Positions 37,421 through 46,200 of a stretch of 64,000 bases of DNA are shown here, one piece after another (the stretch's first letter is position 1; every line of letters starts with the position of its first letter). The position numbers were made by a program, and so were the translations under genes. This DNA is from Cytophagales bacterium Alg240-R148 (GTDB lineage: Bacteria > Bacteroidota > Bacteroidia > Cytophagales > Cyclobacteriaceae): the NCBI GenBank assembly GCA_900537185.1, contig LS999832.1:193102-257101 (forward strand), read 5' to 3'. The notes below the pieces were generated by a model that was given only the letters and a program-made list of their open reading frames with translations, was not told the origin of the DNA and did not search any database.

Positions 37421-38061
37421 GGTGCTAAACGCATAATTTTCCACTTGTTATCACTTTCTAGCATATACACAATCCTATCGTGCAGACGGGAAGCCCGTCC
37501 CTGCCAAAATTCAATTTTGTTGGGTACAATGGCATAACCGCCCCATTGAGCAGGTCTTGGAATGGCACTGTTTTCTTCGTATTTTTTTTCAAGTGTTTTG
37601 ACTCTTTCTTCCAAAATGTCTCGGTTCTTAATTGCAGAGCTTTGAGGAGAAGCCCAAGCGCCTATTTTACTTCCATACGGCCGGCTCTGAAAATACTCTT
37701 CGGACTTCTTTCCATCTATTTTCTCAGCAATTCCTTCAATCCTAACTTGTCTTTCCAATTCAGACCAATAAAACATCAAAGCTACATGTGGGTTTTGTTC
37801 AATGTTTTTTCCCTTGTCGCTTTGATAATTGGTGTAAAAGACAAAAGAATTATCTTCAATGCCCTTCAAAAGAACAATTCTAGAGGTAGGTTTGTTGTTT
37901 TGAATAGTGGACAAGGTCATGGCATTGGGGTCGTATACCTCCGCTTTGAGCGATTCATCAAACCACTGTTGGAATTGAACCAAAGGGTTGTTGTTAACAT
38001 CTTGCTCATCCAAAGATTTTTTGGTGTATTCACGTCTGATATCAGCAATGGGCTTGTTCAT
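37417..38061 (-). CDS. pdxH: Pyridoxamine/pyridoxine 5'-phosphate oxidase
   Basis: A 214-residue FMN enzyme that makes pyridoxal 5'-phosphate. Family motifs: NAMTLSTIQNNKPTSRIVLLKG, FVFYTNYQSDKGKN, ERQVRIEGIAEK, SRPYGSKIGAWAS and the C-terminal EFWQGRASRLHDRIVY. Length is standard. First gene of a two-gene unit with the glycosyltransferase. Confidence 0.96.
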   Translation of the reverse strand: MNKPIADIRREYTKKSLDEQDVNNNPLVQFQQWFDESLKAEVYDPNAMTLSTIQNNKPTSRIVLLKGIEDNSFVFYTNYQSDKGKNIEQNPHVALMFYWSELERQVRIEGIAEKIDGKKSEEYFQSRPYGSKIGAWASPQSSAIKNRDILEERVKTLEKKYEENSAIPRPAQWGGYAIVPNKIEFWQGRASRLHDRIVYMLESDNKWKIMRLAP

Positions 38062-38323
38062 AAGTCATTAAATTTGAAGTAAATTTAAGAAGCTTCTTTG
38101 TAATAACTGCTAACTAATGTCATAAAAAAAGAAGGTTATGGTCATTTGCGAAATAGATATTATGCAACGGAGCTGGCAGTGAAAATATGTTTATAATTAG
38201 AGCGAAACACTTGATTTTTGACTAAAAAATAAGCATTTTAAGCCAGGCGATTATAGAAAACCGTACACTGCTTTTATTATTGGAAATAGATTTTGAGTTG
38301 AAGCACATTAAAAGTTGATTTAT

Positions 38324-38899
38324 ATGGATTTTTTTGATTACAACAACAACAAGGAGGCTGCCAAAGGGAAATTATTAGTGTCTGAACCGTTTTTACCAGA
38401 CCCTAACTTTGGCAGAACAGTGGTGCTATTGTGTGACCACAACGAGGATGGTTCTTTTGGTTTCGTTACCAACAAACAAGCCAACCTAAATTTGGATCAA
38501 TTGATTAAAGAAGTAGATGTTGTGGATATACCGGTATTTATTGGGGGGCCAGTAGAGCAAAACACCTTACATTATATTCATTCACTTAAAGAAATAACCG
38601 GAGGAATTGAAATTGCAGAGAACATATATTGGGGCGGCGACTTTGAAGAAACCGTAGAAATGGTCAATAACAAACAAATAACCAACGATCAAATCAAATT
38701 TTTTGCAGGTTACTCAGGATGGGGAGAAGGGCAGTTGGCTACCGAATTAAAGGAAAATAGTTGGATTGTATGTGATTTAGCTAAATTGGATTGGGTTTTT
38801 GCAAGAGAAAATATTGAAATTTGGAAGGAGGTTTTGAAAAGCCTCGGAGGCAGATTTGATATATACTCTAATTATCCAGAAGACCCACGGTTAAATTAA
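38324..38899 (+). CDS. YqgE/AlgH-family protein
   Basis: It has 191 residues from the ATG at 38324 (an in-frame TTG at 38315 is less likely). The UPF0301 pattern is clear: GKLLVSEPFLPDPNFGRTVV, DGSFGFVTNKQ, IGGPVEQNTLHYIH and GYSGWGEGQLATELKENSW. The family is widespread, and its molecular role is still poorly defined. Confidence 0.93.
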   Translation: MDFFDYNNNKEAAKGKLLVSEPFLPDPNFGRTVVLLCDHNEDGSFGFVTNKQANLNLDQLIKEVDVVDIPVFIGGPVEQNTLHYIHSLKEITGGIEIAENIYWGGDFEETVEMVNNKQITNDQIKFFAGYSGWGEGQLATELKENSWIVCDLAKLDWVFARENIEIWKEVLKSLGGRFDIYSNYPEDPRLN

Positions 38900-38944
38900 A
38901 AAAAATGCTAAATTTACAGTTCAGTACTATGTAATATTTTTAAG

Positions 38945-41020
38945 ATGAACAACGATAACGCTCTAGGGCAAGACGAAACGGTACATCAGAACCAGGGCCA
39001 ACCTGCAAGTGATGTTGAAAAAAAGGAGGAAACTAAAATGGTAGAAGATCAACTCAACCCAGAAGAGGAAAAACCTGTAAACAATTCAGATGAAGAAAAA
39101 TCTCTTGCAAACACAGGAGAGGAAAAGGAAACTGAAAAAACTGCAGACCAAGATCCTGTAGAGAATGCAACGGAAGAAAAGTCAACGGAGGTAGCTGCAG
39201 CCAATGCGGTACCGGAAGAGAAGCCTGCTGGTTTAAATTCTGAAGAAGATTTGAAGGAGTCTGGTACACACCACGACGATGGGCACGAAGAACATGAAGA
39301 ACACGAAGAAGAAGTTGATTATTCTCAGTTTACCAAAGCAGAGCTCGTAGAAGTTATTAAAGAATTAGCCCAACAAGACGACGTCGTCAAAGCAGACAAG
39401 GTTTCCAAAACTATAAAGCCATTTTTCGATGAGATATTTAAAGAAGAGAGGAACAAAGCACTAGAGAAGTTCAAGGCAGATGGAGGAGACGAAGATGATT
39501 TTAACTATAGACACGACGAATTAGACGATAGATTTGAAGCGAATTTGAGATTAATTCGAGACAAAAAACATACCCACTTCAAAGAAAAGGAAAAACAAAA
39601 GGATAGTAATTTGCACCGAAAGGAGCAATTGCTGGAAAAACTAAGGGAATTTATAGATTCAGATGAAACCAATATTAGTTTTAACAAGTTCAAAGAACTC
39701 CAAGACGAGTGGAAAGTAATTGGAGCAGTTCCTGCTAGCCATGCCAGAACGTTATGGGCCAATTACAATGCATTGGTGAACCGATTCTACGATAATAGAA
39801 GCATCTATTTTGAATTAAAGGAATTGGACCGAAAAAAGAATTTGAAGGGAAAGCTGGAACTGTGCGATAAAGCGGAAGCTTTAAACAATGAAGAGAATAT
39901 AAAAGAGGCTGTTAAACAATTGAATGAATTGCACCACGAATTCAAACATTTGGGTCCTGTACCGCAGGAGCAGCAAGAAGAAATTTGGCACCGTTTCAAA
40001 GCAGCTTCGGATGCCATATACGAAAAACGCAAAGATTTTGTTAATGTTCTAAAACACCAGCTCGAAGAAAATTTAAAAAAGAAGAATGTGTTGGCCGATC
40101 AGGCCCATGTATTTATAGAGTATGATTCAGACAAAATAAAGGAGTGGAATCTCAAAACGAAAGAGATATTGGCCTTGCAAAATGAATGGGAAGCGATTGG
40201 CGGTTTGCCCAAAGAAAAGGCAAAAGATGTGAACAAAAGGTTTTGGGGATACTTTAAAACTTTCTTTAAACACAAATCTGCTTTCTTCAAAAGACTGGAC
40301 AAGCAACGCGAAGAGAACCAAGCGCTCAAACAAGAATTGGTCGATAAAGCCAATGAGTTAAAAGACAGCCAAGAGTGGGACAAAGTAGCAAGTGAACTAA
40401 AAAAGTTACAGAGCAGATGGAGAGACATTGGCCCGGTTCCAGAAAAAGTACGAGACAGCATATACAAAGAGTTTAAAACAGCCTGCGATACCTTCTTTAA
40501 TAACAAGAGAGAAAACCAAAAGGTAGCAGAATCTGGTTTTGGAGATAACTTAAAGAAAAAGGAGCAAATTTGTGAACAAATTACTGCTTTGGCTGAGCAT
40601 GCTGACGAAGAACTAGAAAAGTTTTATCAGTTAATGAACGATTTTGCTGATCTAGGTTTTGTTCCTAAAAAAGATATTGGGGCCATCAGAGACAAACAAA
40701 GTGCTGCAGTAGATGCTTTTATTGCAGGGCTCAAGGATTATTCAGAAGAAGAAAAACAAGAAGTTCGATTGGAAGTTCAGATTAGCAAATTCAAGAACGA
40801 CCCCAATGCAGATCAGAAAATCTACAGGAAAGAGCAAACCATTAGAAGGCAAGTTCAAAAACTGGAAAATGATATATCCTTGTGGAACAACAACATGCAA
40901 TTCTTTGCTGCCTCTAAACAAGCAGATAAAGTAAGAGAAGAGTTTGAACATAAAATTGTTGAAGCACAAGAAAAGTTAGCAAGCTTGAAAGGGCAGCTTA
41001 AAATGTTGCGAAAAATTTAA
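38945..41020 (+). CDS. DUF349 repeat protein
   Basis: This 691-residue protein begins with a 130-residue acidic low-complexity region rich in Glu, Lys, Asn and His (EEHEEHEEEVDY). Five DUF349 helical repeats follow, recognised by their W/F-x-x-I/L-G-x-V/L-P centres: DEWKVIGAVP, HEFKHLGPVP, NEWEAIGGLP, SRWRDIGPVP and NDFADLGFVP. The C-terminus is a long coiled coil. It is probably a cytoplasmic scaffold or RNA/ribosome-linked factor; the function is not established. Confidence 0.88.
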   Translation: MNNDNALGQDETVHQNQGQPASDVEKKEETKMVEDQLNPEEEKPVNNSDEEKSLANTGEEKETEKTADQDPVENATEEKSTEVAAANAVPEEKPAGLNSEEDLKESGTHHDDGHEEHEEHEEEVDYSQFTKAELVEVIKELAQQDDVVKADKVSKTIKPFFDEIFKEERNKALEKFKADGGDEDDFNYRHDELDDRFEANLRLIRDKKHTHFKEKEKQKDSNLHRKEQLLEKLREFIDSDETNISFNKFKELQDEWKVIGAVPASHARTLWANYNALVNRFYDNRSIYFELKELDRKKNLKGKLELCDKAEALNNEENIKEAVKQLNELHHEFKHLGPVPQEQQEEIWHRFKAASDAIYEKRKDFVNVLKHQLEENLKKKNVLADQAHVFIEYDSDKIKEWNLKTKEILALQNEWEAIGGLPKEKAKDVNKRFWGYFKTFFKHKSAFFKRLDKQREENQALKQELVDKANELKDSQEWDKVASELKKLQSRWRDIGPVPEKVRDSIYKEFKTACDTFFNNKRENQKVAESGFGDNLKKKEQICEQITALAEHADEELEKFYQLMNDFADLGFVPKKDIGAIRDKQSAAVDAFIAGLKDYSEEEKQEVRLEVQISKFKNDPNADQKIYRKEQTIRRQVQKLENDISLWNNNMQFFAASKQADKVREEFEHKIVEAQEKLASLKGQLKMLRKI

Positions 41021-41041
41021 TTAAAAAATTGATTAAAAGAT

Positions 41042-41071
41042 TTGCGAGGCAAAAAATAGTCTATATATTTG
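41042..41071 (+). promoter_or_regulatory. Promoter of the tRNA-Thr gene
   Basis: TTG at 41042-41044, 19 bases, TATATTTG at 41064-41071: a complete Bacteroidota promoter with the same spacing as at 3063. Transcription would start about 15 bases before the tRNA. Confidence 0.7.
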
Positions 41072-41091
41072 CACTCGCAATTCGCAGTTAA

Positions 41092-41168
41092 GCCTCCATA
41101 GCTCAGCTGGCCAGAGCAACGCACTTGTAATGCGTGGGTCGTTGGTTCGAATCCGACTGGAGGCTCCA
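41092..41168 (+). tRNA. tRNA-Thr, anticodon UGU
   Basis: The cloverleaf can be folded by eye. The acceptor GCCTCCA pairs with TGGAGGC, the D stem GCTC with GAGC, and the anticodon stem ACGCA with TGCGT around loop CTTGTAA (anticodon TGT). The T arm holds GGTTCGAATCC. The discriminator T and CCA are encoded. It is a lone tRNA with its own promoter and terminator. Confidence 0.97.
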
Positions 41169-41178
41169 ATTGCACAAG

Positions 41179-41210
41179 AAAGGGTACTGATTGTTTCAGA
41201 ACCCTTTTTT
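41179..41210 (+). terminator. Terminator after tRNA-Thr
   Basis: The arm AAAGGGT plus CTGA pairs with TCAG plus ACCCTTT (single A bulges) around a short loop, followed by a T run. Confidence 0.75.
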
Positions 41211-41330
41211 TATGGCTTGTTTTTTACTAGCTCTAAGTTCTGCAATCAATCCCAAAGCCTATACTATGTCTACTATTTGCATTCGAACTTTGTGCTGTCA
41301 AACAACTGAAAAGCCAAGTAAGTATTGGTG

Positions 41331-42659
41331 TTAATTGTGGGATGGCAATTGTATGGTGAAAATACTTCCTTGCCCTTCTTTGCTATTTATGCTAAAAATG
41401 CCATTGTTTTTTTCAACAAACTCCCGGCTCATAATCAGACCAAGGCCAGTCCCTTTTTCATTGTTTGTACCCAAGGTGGTGTGGTGGATGTCTTTGCTTA
41501 AAATTTTGTTGAGGTTTTCTTTCGATATACCAACACCGGTATCTTCAATGCAAATTTTCACATGCCCGTTTTTTACTTCTGTAAACAAAGAGATAGCGCC
41601 CCCCTTCGAGGTGAATTTAATAGCATTGGAGAATAGATTGGAAATAACGGAGGTAAGCATGTTGGGGTCACAAAATACCTCTGTCTTACCAGAAATGCTG
41701 GTGGTAAGAATTATTTTTTTATTCCTTGCAGCCATTTTACTAACGGTAGATATTTTTTGAACCAATGGCCTTAGCAAGGTTAGTTCTGGTTCTGGGTTAA
41801 TTCCATGCAACTGGGCCTTGGACCAAGTCAGCATTTCATCCAAAGAGACATGCAATTGGCCTACCTGTTTGTTTAAATCAATGCTAATTTTTTTAAATTC
41901 TTCTGGAGAAATGTGCTCATTTTTTAACAGCTCTAACATGGATTTTAAAGAACCAATTGGGTTTCTTAAATCGTGGCTAATAATAGAGAATATCTTGTCT
42001 TTGGTAAAGTTCAGTTTTTCCATATCATCTCTTTCTTGGGAGAGCTGAATGGTTTGCTGTTCCGCTTTTCTTTTGTACCTATTGGTTTCTTTTCTTAAGA
42101 AGAATAAAGTTGCAAAAAGGGTAGAGAAGTAAATAAAAGTTCTAAATTCCAATCCATCGGCAGCACTGGCGATAGAAGGTGTTTTGTGAATGATATTGGA
42201 AGCTGCAATGTAGAACAACACTACTTGTGAGAAATACAAAGGAAGAATAACCCTCCAATCATTGAAAACAACAAAAATAAAAGCAGCAGTAACAAAGTAA
42301 TACAATTCAGTCCGGAAGGGTTGCTCTAAAAAAAAGCTGTTAACTGTATTGAGCAGACTCACCGTAACAATGATAAACAATCGTGCGAGTATGTAAAAAC
42401 CATGCTTATTGAGCAGTAAAACAGGTATGCAGTACAAAGCAATGCCCAAATGAAAAAAGAGGAAGATTCTTTCCGTTTCAAAGTCTCTTTGGGGCATTGT
42501 AAAAGCAACATATAAAAAATACAAAACTGCCAATAAAGAAGTGACAATGGAAAGCTGGTTCGAAATTCTAATTTTACTTCTGGTATCAGAAGTAAACTCC
42601 TCGCGTGCACCTATATTCGAATATTTGTCCCACAAACGCTTCATTTTGTATTGTAACAT
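41331..42659 (-). CDS. Membrane-bound sensor histidine kinase
   Basis: In this 442-residue kinase, residues about 35-190 form roughly six membrane helices with short loops, a sensor of the integral-membrane kind. A coiled coil follows, then HisKA with His229 in SIISHDLRNP and HATPase_c with NLFSNAIKFT, EDTGVGIS and GTGLGLIMS. The C-terminal region strongly resembles the kinase at the start of the window. An in-frame second ATG at 42644 is also possible. No response regulator is adjacent. Confidence 0.9.
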   Translation of the reverse strand: MLQYKMKRLWDKYSNIGAREEFTSDTRSKIRISNQLSIVTSLLAVLYFLYVAFTMPQRDFETERIFLFFHLGIALYCIPVLLLNKHGFYILARLFIIVTVSLLNTVNSFFLEQPFRTELYYFVTAAFIFVVFNDWRVILPLYFSQVVLFYIAASNIIHKTPSIASAADGLEFRTFIYFSTLFATLFFLRKETNRYKRKAEQQTIQLSQERDDMEKLNFTKDKIFSIISHDLRNPIGSLKSMLELLKNEHISPEEFKKISIDLNKQVGQLHVSLDEMLTWSKAQLHGINPEPELTLLRPLVQKISTVSKMAARNKKIILTTSISGKTEVFCDPNMLTSVISNLFSNAIKFTSKGGAISLFTEVKNGHVKICIEDTGVGISKENLNKILSKDIHHTTLGTNNEKGTGLGLIMSREFVEKNNGIFSINSKEGQGSIFTIQLPSHN

Positions 42660-42886
42660 TAGGTTTAATATACTGTATTTTTTTTATAGTTCGAAATGTG
42701 GGGGACATTGATTTAAAAAATTTAGCCTCCTGTTAAGTATTTTGTTTTGGCCAAAATTTCATCCATGCAGCCTTTTCATTGGCTTTGAAATTCGTTATTT
42801 TAAATAAAGGCAAAATGAACTTGGCGGTGCCGCAACATGTTGCCGATTTTCAATGTTATATAGAGGAAAGTATTTTAAAACGATTT

Positions 42887-45193
42887 ATGAAAGGTTGGAA
42901 AGTCCTAATAGCGCTATTGCTCCTTTGCTGTGCAACCCAGTTGGTGGGTGCACAATCGCGTGGGGTTAAGCTTTATGGTGTGGTGGTAGACGCTGCAACA
43001 AAGGAACCTTTGCCTTTTGCCCATATTGTAGTAGGAAATGGAGGCCAAGGCGGTGCATCCAATGACAATGGTAAATTTGAATTGCGGTTGCAACCGGGCC
43101 AATATAAGATAACAGCTGGTTATTTGGGATATGCTTCCAAAACATTAGAAGTAACTCTTGTCAAAAACAAAGAAGTAGTTTTCGAATTAGAAGCTGTGAT
43201 AAAAAAGTTGGACGAGCTGGTGATTCTTGAGACACAAATGCCAATCGAAAAACAATTGCAGCATACCAACATGGGGATGCATACGATCGATAAAAAAACC
43301 ATGGTTTTGATACCTAGTTTAGGAGGAGAACCAGATGTAGTGAAAACTTTTCAATTGCTTCCAGGCACTACCAAAGGGGTGGAAGGAAGTACTGATTTTT
43401 TTGTGAGAGGAGGAGATGCCGACCAAAACTTGGTGCTGTTAGATGGTGCAACAATTTACAATACTGGACATTTGCTTGGTTTTATGTCGGTTTTTAATTC
43501 TGATGCAATTGATCAGGTAAAAATGATAAAAGGTAATTTTCCTGCACATTATGGTGGCCGATTGTCTTCGGTGTTGGACATTAAAACAAAAAGGGCCATT
43601 GTACCAACAACGGAGGTAGTTGGGAATATTGGATTGATTTCTTCTCGTTTAGGGGTTAATGTACCCATTGTAAAGAACAAACTGGATGTGAAATTAGGAG
43701 CAAGAAGAACTTATATTGATAGGTTGTTGCGTGTTATTGATGATCCGGACATGCAGTTGCCATATTATTTCTACGATTTTAATGCTTCTTTGAATTACCA
43801 TCAGAATGAAAAGAATGAATTCTTCATAAGTACCTACCTCGGAACGGATATATTAAACTTTGATAAAGTTTCTGGTAATAGAAAGGAGCGTTTTAATTCC
43901 AATTTTGATTTGACTTCTTCTTCCATTTCGGCAGGCTGGAATAGAAATATCAACCAAAAACAACTGTCCGTGTTGTTTTACAAAACGGATTATAAATACG
44001 ACATCAGCAATGTTGTTTCAAGTGATGAAGAGCCAGACAAGATTAGGTTGAAGTCCGATATTGAAGATTTGGGTTTAAAACTGAGAATTGTAAATTTAAA
44101 TGGAAAAGGCTGGTCTTATGGGTTGGAGTCCGTTTGGCACAATATCAGTCCTTCGCTGGTAGAAACTTCTGGTTTTATAGAGTCTTTGCTGCCTTCCAGT
44201 AGGAGCAATGGCTTGGAAACATGGGAATGGGCCGCCTACATTAATTATAATTTTAGAATGGGCAACAAATTGGAAGGGGATGTTGGATACAGGCATAGTG
44301 CAAGTTTGAGCCGAACCACTGCTTATAACATGCCTGAACCCCGCTTGGGAATTCGGTTTACCTTAAGTGAATTACAATCCCTTAAATTTGGGTATGCGCG
44401 CAATGCGCAATACATGCACCGCGTTTCAAGTTCAAGTGTTTCTCTACCAGTCGATTTATGGTATTCGGTTACGGATAAAATAAAACCCCAGTCGGCAGAC
44501 CAGGTTTCTTTTGGGTATTTTCATTATTTTCCTAAGAAAGGAGTCATTTTAGAATCGGAGGTGTACTACAAAAAAATGAGGAACTTGACTGAGTACGAAG
44601 AAGGGACTAATTTACTTTTTAATACTGACTTTGAGTCTTCCTTGATTCAAGGGGATGGCCAGGCATATGGATGGGAAGTATTATTAAAAAAGGAGGCTTC
44701 GAAATTATCCGGTTGGGTGAGTTATACACTGTCCAAATCTGATCGCCAATTTAAAGATTTGAACGATGGCGTTGCGTTTCCTGCCAAATACGACCGCAGG
44801 CACAATGTGTCGGTAGTGGGGTATTATGAGTTAAGCAAACGGGTAACAGTATCGGCTATCTGGGAATATATTTCTGGGTCAAAATTTACCCCGGTAATTG
44901 GACAATATGCTGCCTTGAACCCACTCAACTTGGGTATTGATTTGTACAATATTTATTCGTCAAGAAATGCGGTGGCACTTTCAAATGCACACCGGTTGGA
45001 TTTGGCTATTAGCATTAAAAATAAACCTCATAAGAAAATTCAGAGTACTTGGCAATTTGGTGTTTACAATGCTTATAATAGAACCACACCAGTTTCCTTA
45101 TTAATTGTACAAGACCAACAAGGAAGGTTTAAGTACCAGGAGCAAGGGTTGTTTGGCGCCATGCCTTTTTTTTCTTATTCATTTGAATTATAA
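42887..45193 (+). CDS. TonB-dependent outer-membrane receptor
   Basis: It has 768 residues from the ATG at 42887, chosen because it opens a signal peptide (MKGWKVLIALLLLCCATQLV). An N-terminal carboxypeptidase-regulatory-like domain (VVVDAATKEPLPFAHIVV) follows. Next comes a plug (FFVRGGDADQNLVLLDGATI; GNFPAHYGGRLSSVLDIKTK) and a beta barrel ending in FSYSFEL. It lies 10 bases before a DUF4249 lipoprotein gene. In Bacteroidota that pair usually forms an uptake unit, distinct from SusCD. The substrate is unknown. Confidence 0.92.
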   Translation: MKGWKVLIALLLLCCATQLVGAQSRGVKLYGVVVDAATKEPLPFAHIVVGNGGQGGASNDNGKFELRLQPGQYKITAGYLGYASKTLEVTLVKNKEVVFELEAVIKKLDELVILETQMPIEKQLQHTNMGMHTIDKKTMVLIPSLGGEPDVVKTFQLLPGTTKGVEGSTDFFVRGGDADQNLVLLDGATIYNTGHLLGFMSVFNSDAIDQVKMIKGNFPAHYGGRLSSVLDIKTKRAIVPTTEVVGNIGLISSRLGVNVPIVKNKLDVKLGARRTYIDRLLRVIDDPDMQLPYYFYDFNASLNYHQNEKNEFFISTYLGTDILNFDKVSGNRKERFNSNFDLTSSSISAGWNRNINQKQLSVLFYKTDYKYDISNVVSSDEEPDKIRLKSDIEDLGLKLRIVNLNGKGWSYGLESVWHNISPSLVETSGFIESLLPSSRSNGLETWEWAAYINYNFRMGNKLEGDVGYRHSASLSRTTAYNMPEPRLGIRFTLSELQSLKFGYARNAQYMHRVSSSSVSLPVDLWYSVTDKIKPQSADQVSFGYFHYFPKKGVILESEVYYKKMRNLTEYEEGTNLLFNTDFESSLIQGDGQAYGWEVLLKKEASKLSGWVSYTLSKSDRQFKDLNDGVAFPAKYDRRHNVSVVGYYELSKRVTVSAIWEYISGSKFTPVIGQYAALNPLNLGIDLYNIYSSRNAVALSNAHRLDLAISIKNKPHKKIQSTWQFGVYNAYNRTTPVSLLIVQDQQGRFKYQEQGLFGAMPFFSYSFEL

Positions 45194-45203
45194 AATCGGG
45201 CCA

Positions 45204-46070
45204 ATGAGAAAATTAAAAATAAAAGGGAAGGGGATGTTTTTAGGTGGGATGTTTTTGGCAATGGTATCTTGTTTTCCAGAGCCCATAGAGGTGCAGGATG
45301 TGCCCCAAGTGCCCCAAGCAATAGTAGTATCTTCTGTATTGATACCAGACGAAGGCATTTCTGTAGTTTTGTCCTATACTTTTAGTGCTTTGGAAAGAGG
45401 GGACAAAAATGACAGTGTGCTGTTGAAAGAGCTCTTGCTTGAATCTGCTTTGGTAGAAGTAGCGAGCGCAGATCAATCTTTGGTGTTGGATAAGTTAGAT
45501 GCTGGTGTTTATGCATCTAATGGCTTAAAGGCTAAACCAAACACTGATTTTACCCTGGATGTTGCGGATGAAAATACGCCTTTGGTAGCGACCGCAACAA
45601 GTAAGTTGCTGCCCCGTGCGTTTTTTGATGCCATGGAACTTCGGTATGAACACAACAATGAAGAAGTTATTCCTTATATAGCCTACCAGTTTAAGGATCT
45701 TCCAGGAAAAAACTATTATGTGATTAATGTTCAAAAATTGATACAAAGAAACGCTTCTTTAGAGGAGTTAATTAATGCAAAAACTTTTTCATATTTGATT
45801 GAGGACGATGAGAGCCAAGACACTATTGAAGGTTCTTTTAGCATTACCTACAATAAAGATTATGAAATTGGAGATACTTTGATGGTCTCGTTGGGCAATA
45901 TTAGCCCAGCATACTACGATTATTTGGACAAAAGAAACCAGAGTTTTTTTTTAATAGATGTGGTATCTGAGCCTTACAATTTGCCGACTAACATAAATGG
46001 TGGGTATGGTTTTTTTGAACTGTTTGTACCGGATAGTTGGATAGAAACAATGAATGTTGAACGCAAGTAA
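45204..46070 (+). CDS. DUF4249 lipoprotein, partner of the TonB receptor
   Basis: It has 288 residues from the ATG at 45204; an earlier in-frame start would overlap the receptor gene. The signal has the lipobox AMVSC with a lipidated Cys. The mature protein has the DUF4249 layout: an Ig-like first half (VVSSVLIPDEGISVVLSYTF; AKPNTDFTLDV) and a C-terminal part with SPAYYDYLDKRNQS and the ending GGYGFFELF. It is probably a surface lipoprotein working with the receptor just upstream. Confidence 0.85.
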   Translation: MRKLKIKGKGMFLGGMFLAMVSCFPEPIEVQDVPQVPQAIVVSSVLIPDEGISVVLSYTFSALERGDKNDSVLLKELLLESALVEVASADQSLVLDKLDAGVYASNGLKAKPNTDFTLDVADENTPLVATATSKLLPRAFFDAMELRYEHNNEEVIPYIAYQFKDLPGKNYYVINVQKLIQRNASLEELINAKTFSYLIEDDESQDTIEGSFSITYNKDYEIGDTLMVSLGNISPAYYDYLDKRNQSFFLIDVVSEPYNLPTNINGGYGFFELFVPDSWIETMNVERK

Positions 46071-46150
46071 TTGAAGCTGGGATTAAAAGCAAAACGTCCC
46101 GGGGATTAGAACTTCCAATCGAACTTTATTTGTGCATAAGCTATAAATGA

Positions 46151-46179
46151 AAAAGGCCCCGGTATACCGGGGCCTTTTC
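46151..46179. terminator. Bidirectional terminator between convergent genes
   Basis: AAAAGGCCCCGG and CCGGGGCCTTTT form a perfect 12-base stem with loop TATA. It lies between the DUF4249 gene and the minus-strand protease gene. Confidence 0.88.
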
Positions 46180-46200
46180 TTATTAACTTCTAAACGTCAA

